Shown here: piece after piece, positions 56,930-64,000 of the stretch
Position numbering within the stretch: the stretch's first letter is position 1
Layout: the number at the start of each line of letters is the position of its first letter
Assembly: GCA_027382625.1 (NCBI GenBank)
Contig: JAJKFJ010021608.1
Coordinates: 160,445-224,444 of the forward strand
Direction: 5' to 3'
Length of the DNA: 64,000 nucleotides
Origin: Tetmemena sp. SeJ-2015
Taxonomy: Eukaryota; Ciliophora; Spirotrichea; Sporadotrichida; Oxytrichidae
Notes under the pieces: model-generated
Told to the model about the DNA's origin: nothing
The model's database searches: none
Seen by the model: only the letters and a program-made list of their open reading frames with translations
Made by a program: the position numbers and the translations under genes

Positions 56930-59900
56930 AAATAATTTAAATTATCTTGGCTAGTTCTCACCCTGGATGTAGTTAAATTTGACTACTCTTCAATTTGAAC
57001 TTCTTGAGCTTACACAGCAAGGCTCTTGGGAGTATCAATCCCTTCTTCTGCTTGCATAAATGAATTCCTCACGTTGCTATTCTTAGTAGTAGTAATCTTG
57101 GATGAAAACTGACTATTGGAGTACTTTTCCAAATTCAGAGGTGCTCGCCCATCCCTTGACTAAGGGATGCTTTATATTCTATTAAAATTGGCTCTCTCTT
57201 GTTTCTGCTCTTCTTTGACTAGAAGGCTTGAGAGCTCTTATCACTGATGTAGGGTAAGTCCTTAATGTCAAAAACTGTAACTAGATTCCTAATTTAGTCA
57301 TACTCAGCGAGTGTTTACTTCAGAGCATCTCTCATCTAAAATAAAATGCCACCGCTCCCCAATCCAGCGTCTAGCATTTACTAAATCTGATCCTCTTCGT
57401 TCTAATTCTAAAGACGTTTTAGGAATAATCTAGTCCCTATTAGAGAGGGAAGTAAGTTGAGAGTTGACTACAGAACTTCGCTTTCCTAAAATTTTATTCT
57501 CATCTCTTAACTTCTAGATATAATTATGATATACAGCTCAGCTAAACATTTCAAATTATGATGTTAGTTTTGATTTGAAGGGTTAAAACTGGAAGCAATT
57601 TTGCGAGGTTTGAAATCGACTTAAATGTGGATTCATCAATCGAATGCTCTAGATTTTAATTTACGACTTTCTTAATATCCTCTACTAGAGATTCATGCTT
57701 CAAAATAGTATTAAGAGTTTCATAAATTGTCTGCCTTATCGTCATCATTAGCTTACAACTAGAATAAAATGAAAAATATTCGTAGATCAACTGATAAGAA
57801 GCTTATAAGTATTTTTGGCGTTCACTTCCTTATGCAAAGAAATTATCTTCTTCAATTGCTTATTCATATTCAGCTAAACCATTATATCTTTCAGAGTAGA
57901 AACTGCTTTTTAGAAAAGTTGGTCCATTAAATTAGCAGCTTTGAAATCCTTATACCTAGACTTGAAGCTCTCTAAGATATAATCCATATCATTCTCTTTG
58001 AATAAATGAGAGAGGTTTTGAGAATTATAGGTCATCCTCTTTGCTTCTAAGTCTTTCATAATTTATGATAGACTCCAGTCATGTCTTAAATTTTTTGAAA
58101 AAAAGTTGTTCTTGCAGATTTTGGCCTATTGGGTTCGTTAATATGCAGAAATTTAAGACTGGTCAAGCTAGTTTATAACGCTGCTTGATTTGCTAGTAAT
58201 GTCTCCTTTGGCCTTTTTAAATTTCTAAATTCTTTTAAAAGTTGAATTCTGGCAGAAAAGGGTTTCATTTTGTCTGGTGTAGCTGACTTTTCTCTTCGTT
58301 GATTCCTATTTCTGATATTTAATTCAAAGAGGCTTGCTTTTAGCTCTATTTAACCTCACCGCTTTCTTTTAAAGGCATAAGCTTTTCTCATCCTACTGTG
58401 ATTAGAGCATTAACCTTAATTACTCTAACTCTTTCTTCTCATACTCTATCTTAGCCTGTTCTTCTTGTAATCTTAATCTCTCTTACTCTAGCCTCTACTT
58501 TTCTTGCTTCAACTTTCTTTCTGCAAGTCCCCTTTTTTTTGGGAAAAAAGTAGGTTTTTTCTCTTTTTCTTTTTTTTCCTGTTTTTTATCTGTTTCTAGA
58601 TTGAAGTTCCTTCCCTCTTAAATTTAATTTTTGTAAAAATCTTTTGTTTAAGATTCCCTTATTTTTAAAGGGCATTTTATTTTTCCTAAGGGGTTGGGGT
58701 TTTAAAAAAAAAATTTGGTTTTGATTGTTTCATTTACTTTTTACTACTTCTCAATCTATAATGGTTACTCATGAGACTCAACATCAGTTTATTTTTCTTA
58801 TTTTCTTGTAGTTTAAACAGTTTCTGGAGATTTCTACCTTTTTGGGCTTTCCTTCTTCCCCAAAAATTTAAATTTTTTTTTTTTTGGGAGCATGCTTTCT
58901 TGAGACTATCCCTATTTTAAAACCCCTTTTAAACTTTTTTTTAAAAATTTCCCTCTATTTAATTAAAATTAAATTTAAATAAGGGAATTTAAAATTATTT
59001 ATTTTTTAAGTTTTATGTTTACTTTAATCTTCTTTGGTTTTTTTAATTTTAACTAAAAATAAAACCCCTTTTTTTTAATTTTTCAAAAAAAGTTTTAGGA
59101 TAGAATGCCTATTTTTATGCTTAATTCATTTGTTTTCTACTCTCTACAAAAGAACTTCGAGTTTTCCCGGTGAATAGAGCCCAAGTTTTTGGGTTTTTGG
59201 GGCTTTTCTTTTATTTTTTTTCGTCTACTCTCTATTCATTAACAAATTTCCCCTTGGAAAATCATCAAATTCATTTAAGGGAGATTCAGCCAATATCTAC
59301 TGATGATATTTTATATTCTGGCTATTATTTAAACTACCTGCTCTGTCTTTGTTGAGCTCCTTTAGCTAGGAATTCTTAATAGTTCTGACGCCTCTCCTGT
59401 TAAGAATTTTTTGGAGCGAAGGTATATTTGAAGTGAAATTATTAAAAGCTAAGTTTGGCAACTACTTTTAAGTGCTAGGATGCAAACCTGTTATCTTCCT
59501 CATTGAACTAAATTTTTTTCTGGGTTTTTTATTTTGACCTTTAGCTTTTTGTCAAAAAAAATTTCGAATAAAGTATTTTGTGTTAAATTTTGTAATGATC
59601 ATCTTAAACCTGGAGAATCTACATGAGCACATTTGGATTCTTACTCATGAATTTCTTAACTTCTTGCCATTTTTATCTCTCATCTAATTCACGAATTTAG
59701 TCTTGAATTTAATCAAAAATATCTAAACATTTTTGTCTTTACTCTCTTGAGAATCTTGCTCCTATTATTAGAGCGGTTGTTGATTTTATGAGAAATAGGC
59801 TTAAGCAAATAAGTTTTAATCCTTATATGAAGAATTTAGAGAGTTATCGTTTGCAGTAGAAATCTACCTTTGCTTTTCATCTGAGTACTACTTTCTGATT

Positions 59901-61612
59901 GACTCAACTAAAAAGAATTTGATCTAGTCTTGTAAGTTTTTTTAATAAGGGTTTCGAGCTGGCTAATAAGCTTATTTTGAAAAAACCCGGCCAGATTAAT
60001 ATCCTTGCAAATAAGCATTGTGGATGTAGGGGTTGGGCTGTTTGATATTTCTATCAGGATAAAAATTCATCGCATTTTATTGATTTATGGCTTGTTTGCT
60101 TTGTTCTGTGTTTGCTTATTGTGAAATCTTTTATTTTAAAGTTTGGATTCTTTTTGTTGCTTATGAGATGTAAATGGAGTGGGCTAATATTCTGAAGTTA
60201 GGAAATGTTATTGAATACCATTTAAGTAGAGTCAAATTGAGATTGCTAAAATGGATTTAAGTATTACCCTGAGTTTTAAATAGGCTATTGGTTTTAGCTA
60301 TGATGTCTTAAGTGAAAGTACTTGCTTGGATCATGCTATCTATAAGATGCCACTCCCTTAAAATTTTATAATAATTATGACCCTTCATATTAGCCTATGG
60401 TGAAGTATTTTTGTTGGGAGATTGATTCTAGCTAAAATTTGAAGGTGGTGTTACTACTATGTCGTTTGTTTAATATCATCAAAGGGTCTTAGAAATAATC
60501 AGCTATTCTCTTATTTTTAGCCTTTAGTACATCTGTCTGTACATTTTAGGGTTCAAAGGCAAAAAAATTAAGTTGTATAATGTTGTACATTTTATTGACA
60601 TTAGTGATATTTCCTATGACAATATTTTAATTAATAACTGGTCTATTCTTTAGCTTGTAGCACCCTGCCTTTTTTTGAAATCATTCAAGTCCTATCTCTT
60701 AGTTTCTGCTCCGCTTTTCCTCTATTCTTTAGATTGACCTTTATAATCAGCACCCTATCTTTGACTATTGAGGAAATCCTTCAAGTTAAATTATTCATCT
60801 ACTGTGATTATTGAATCTTGTCTTCCGTTCTTGATTAATTTACTATTAAAAGCGTTTCCGATGCATCTTTTTTGCTATCATCAGTTATTGGAGAAATTCT
60901 GAGACTGATCTAGACTAACCTATATGCTTGTATTAAAATACAGAGGAGCAACTTATTTATATCCGTTCAGCCCCGATTTTTCACAACTGACTAGGAAGCC
61001 TTTTACAGTAAGTAGCCACTGATTTAGTCTTTTTACTGGAACGTAGAGAATAGATTATCCCATTTAAATTAATCTCTAAGATATATTGCCTATGCTCACA
61101 TTAACTGATTAATCTCAGAATCCCTTAACTGGTTCTAAGTCTAAATGCATTATCTTTTTCTTCATTACATTAATTATCCAACTCATAATTAGCAGACGAA
61201 TTGGGCTTCTCAAATAGAACTTGGCAAATTTTCAGAACGGTCGTTTTTATCCCTGAGAAAGTTTTCCTTTAAGCGCTTTTGCTCCAATTCAAGGTCAAGT
61301 TTGATAGGGATTAAACTTCCGAAGCCATTATTAAGTTCTAGTTCTTCATCAAGGCGGTTTAAAGGAGATTTAAGGAGACTGAACTTAGAGATGTGCACAG
61401 TATTCATACGAGGCTTATTGGACATGAAGTTTTCAAGTTAGTTTTTAATAGTCTCTTATATTTTGACCATGAGTCCCTTTATTTTGCCTTGAAGCCATAG
61501 TGACAAAGATGAATGATGAATTCCTAAAGAGATTTTAGACACACGATTTTAAAATTTGTAACTTACCTGTCTCTCTAGCAACTTCGACTTTCTTGATGTT
61601 ATATTTAGTCAT
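56930..61612 (-). CDS. Large coiled-coil protein(s) beginning with a helix-turn-helix-like segment
   Basis: ATG 61612 (MTKYNIKKVEVARETG), a clean 43-nt GT-AG intron (61524-61566), then IHHSSLSLWLQGKIKG...SNKPRMNTVHISKFS. The 'A-x-E-x-G-I-x-x-x-x-L-S-x-W-L-x-G' pattern is what an HTH recognition helix looks like. The minus strand then stays coding-like, with IES breaks, through ~60.4-59.5 kb (KLISQLETLIKKTYKTRSNS; CLDIFDQIQDQIRELDERQK), a poor-quality zone (59.5-58.5 kb), a Gln/Glu/Arg coiled coil (KLKQEKQRLEQERLRLQEEQ, ~58.45 kb), helical segments (DIMVQLNMNKQLKKIISLHK, ~57.85 kb) and a Ser/Glu-rich tail (~57.0 kb). It may be one gene of ~1,400 residues or two; the noisy zone hides the join. 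A DNA-binding role is inferred only from the N terminus. Confidence 0.6.
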
Positions 61613-61699
61613 GATCTCTTGTTTATTAAATAAATTAGTAGAATGCAGTAATCTGAATTGAAATTCATTATCAATTCAAACCCTTATAAGAGATGCATG

Positions 61700-64000
61700 A
61701 ATTTTATCTGAATTTGAGAGTTAAGATCCAATCAGTGAATCTAACCTTCAGCAAGATTAAGAATTTCAAAATGAGGGTCACTCTGACCAATCCCAAGATC
61801 ATACTGATCAACCTTAAACTGAAACCGAAGAAGGATTTATGCCCTACGAGAAGCTTAAGGATGAGTTTAACTAAGCTCACCTCCTACTACAGAACAATAT
61901 TGTGCCAGCTGATCTCGTAGCTAACTTCACAAAAGTGATATAGTATTTTGGAAAGGACCCAGTGGGAAGACTGTATCCTCACTAAGAGTACAAAAGATTC
62001 TTCTTTGGTGAATTTCTAAGTGGAATCATCAAGAGAGTTTGCACTATCCGCCAGCTAGAAGTTGAGGTAACACATTCGTTTACTATTCCTAACCTTAATC
62101 TAACTTATAGCACTAACCGACTATATACCAGTTATCTTACTTTTACATTTATCTTTTAGCTTCTCTCTTTTGATTTAAGTTTGTGATGAGCTTGGTTGAA
62201 TTCTTTGGTTAAGAGATCGAGAGAGACAACGCAGATATGGCAGAGGCGATGCGATGGCTCTTCAATCAAAATTCTGCCTTGCACTGTTATATGTTCCAGC
62301 ACGACGATTCCCTTTACTCGCAAGATGACTAACAGTCAATCATCGCTTAGCTTCCCTAAGAAGAGTTAGAGTGGAGATAGTCCCTCAAGCAGGGCGACAT
62401 GGTAGATGAGCAAATCGACGATTATAAGGACAAAGTAATTTACGAAGAACTTTCAAAGCGAAACGCCTGCTATGCAGTCCCAAGAAGGAGATACCGTTCA
62501 GCTTTGCTAGTGAAGTTCTTGAACAAGTTCGGAGAGATTGGAGGCTTCCAAAAGTTCTCAAAAAATAGACTAGGACGACAGCGAGTCCACAACAGTCGAG
62601 TTGTTTTCTTTTACACCCGAATTTTAAATAAAAGTGTACAATCGCATCTTTCATGGAAGAATTTCTACCAAAATTGGAAGCTGCGGTCAGAAAGAAGATT
62701 CTCAACCTTCTCAATAGGAACAAAGGGCAGCTAAGAAAGATAAAATAGCAATATGTTCAGCACCTTTAAGAGACCTAAAAGGAAGATTTGGCTTGTTTTT
62801 TCAAGAAAGAGAAAAAAACCAAAATTTTTAAATTTGGCTAGGGCCTATTAATCGGGAGATACTTCACTCTTTCTGAAATAGAACTTTCTTAAAAAGAGGA
62901 TCGAGGGTGCCAAATTTATTCAGGATGTGGCAAAACTGCGAATCTCAGCATTTTCCATATTTTTGGGGTTTCCCCAAAAATTTTTTAAAAGGCCCTGGGG
63001 TTTTTTTTGGGCAGGCCCGATTCCATGAGCTGATAAACTCTTTATCTTGTAAAACTTCTTAGTAGGAGGAGCTTGAGTATTTTGGGGGGTGGTGCTACTA
63101 AATTAGATGAAACTACCAGACAAAAAATCTTTAAGATTTCCATGAGCTCTCAAACCTAGGCAATTTTATATTAATATAAAAATCATTAACAAGGTAGTTA
63201 GCAAGAATTAGAGCTTGTACATGAACTCGCCAGAAGATCTGGAGTTCAGATTCGCCCCATTTTAATTTGGGAATAGATTATTTCTTTAAGATTGGATTCC
63301 CCAATTAAAGTAAATAATTTTCAATTTTCTAAAATAAGGTAAAAAGAAAAGCTGTAGTCTTGCTATAAACTCAATCTTACATCATTTAAAAACTTGGAAA
63401 AACTCTTTTTAAATTTTAAATTAATTAAAAATAAAATAATTTTTTTTGAAGGGTCCCCTCCTTAAAAAGCTTAAAAAAATCCTTTTCAATTCACATAACC
63501 ATGAAAAATTTTTATATTTAATAAATTAAAAACCTTTTTTCCAAAAAATAAAATATGAGAGTAATCTCTGCTTTAACAGAATGAGGATACTAACGAAAAT
63601 GGGGAAAACAAGCAGTATAAAAGGGGAAAAGGGGTCCTAAAAAAATTTAAAAAAAAGAACAATTACATATGCCACTTGGAAAGGGGTATAACTCCTGAAT
63701 AGCCTTTTATAACTTCAAGCATTATATCTTTAGAGCTCCCAAAGTTACAGAACAAATTAAAAACCAAGCATTCTCTCAGATCCGCCTTCGATAATTTTTG
63801 ATAGTTCAACACTCTGAGCAGGATCTCAGAAAAAGGTAATTTTTGGATTATTTAATTTAAAAATCCAAAGTTGAAAAATGAGAAAGACATTTTCTTGCTT
63901 GGAAGAATTTTTTTCAAAACCTTTTACTTTAAGATTCTGAGAGCTTAAATCTTAAAAATTTTTTGATAAATTTTTAAAACAAGATCGAGAAAAAAACTCG
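61700..64000 (+). CDS. Ubiquitin carboxyl-terminal hydrolase-like gene, 5' part absent, runs off the right edge
   Basis: Plus-strand coding opens without a usable ATG at ~61700, bounded by TGA ~61695. It begins with a Gln/Glu-rich stretch, then FMPYEKLKDEFNQAHLLLQN, GKDPVGRLYPHQEYKRFFFG and IIKRVCTIRQLE, followed by a donor-like GTTGAGG at ~62065. After ~125 bp it resumes with MSLVEFFGQEIERDNADMAE, LEWRQSLKQGDMVDEQIDDY and NACYAVPRRRYRSALLVKFL...NKFGEIGGFQKF. The last block and W-R-x-S-L-K-x-G-D-x-V-D resemble stretches in very large USP-family enzymes of ciliates. The catalytic Cys and His boxes are not in view. From ~62.8 kb the sequence is poor and only fragments of frame survive. The family call rests on remembered similarity and is moderate. 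Confidence 0.5.

Noticed and set aside
62385..62723. Minus-strand ORF over the hydrolase-like gene
   Set aside because: The plus-strand frame has family-like motifs and continues through TAA/TAG as Gln; the minus ORF is a shadow.
1..64000. CRISPR array, bacterial operons, rRNA genes
   Set aside because: No regularly spaced repeats, no ribosome binding sites and no rRNA-like conserved blocks were seen. Coding uses a ciliate code with introns.

Overview
The window reads as germline (micronuclear) DNA of a spirotrich, most likely hypotrich, ciliate. It is AT-rich. Its reading frames only become long when TAA and TAG are read as glutamine and TGA is the sole stop. They are interrupted by AT-rich inserts whose two edges carry the same short direct repeat (a 'pointer'). 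Removing one pointer copy plus the insert restores the frame in more than fifteen places. That is the MDS/IES organisation of a spirotrich germline: macronuclear-destined segments separated by internal eliminated sequences. Standard-code ORF calling misses nearly all real genes here. I translated by eye, so boundaries are good to a few bases where a pointer is given and only approximate elsewhere.

Layout. 1-12617 (minus): one large secreted or surface protein made of Gly-Gly-Ala beta-helix (Pmp-like) repeats, then a Cys-rich module and a membrane segment, split over about nine in-order MDSs; one of its IESs holds a plus-strand ubiquitin-like ORF. 12.6-34 kb: a looser region of isolated coding-looking segments on both strands, mixed with repeats. 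The repeats are two inverted kinase-like pseudogene copies, a ~395-bp-arm foldback, an 805-bp terminal-inverted-repeat element, a possible TBE-type transposon remnant with C4A4 tracts, GC-rich islands and a palindrome with a tRNA-like box. 34.9-51 kb: a compact run of co-oriented minus-strand genes (two disordered proteins, three coiled-coil or low-complexity genes, a four-TM membrane protein, a LYR-motif protein, a long Q/N/S-rich protein, and a coiled-coil protein with a C-terminal GAS2 domain). 51.0-52.0 kb (plus): a small protein with a probable C-terminal CaaX box. 53.9-56.3 kb (minus): a membrane protein. 56.9-61.6 kb (minus): a coiled-coil gene or genes starting with a helix-turn-helix-like segment. 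61.7 kb to the right edge (plus): a ubiquitin-hydrolase-like gene lacking its 5' part.

The genes show no shared metabolic pathway. Surface, membrane, cytoskeletal and ubiquitin-related functions predominate. The clearest biology is the DNA-elimination architecture, including many IESs only 26-41 bp long that sit among ordinary 33-43 nt GT-AG introns. Four zones (about 3.9-4.9, 24.0-24.9, 58.5-59.6 and 62.8-64.0 kb) have stretched homopolymers and broken frames and look like poor-quality consensus sequence.
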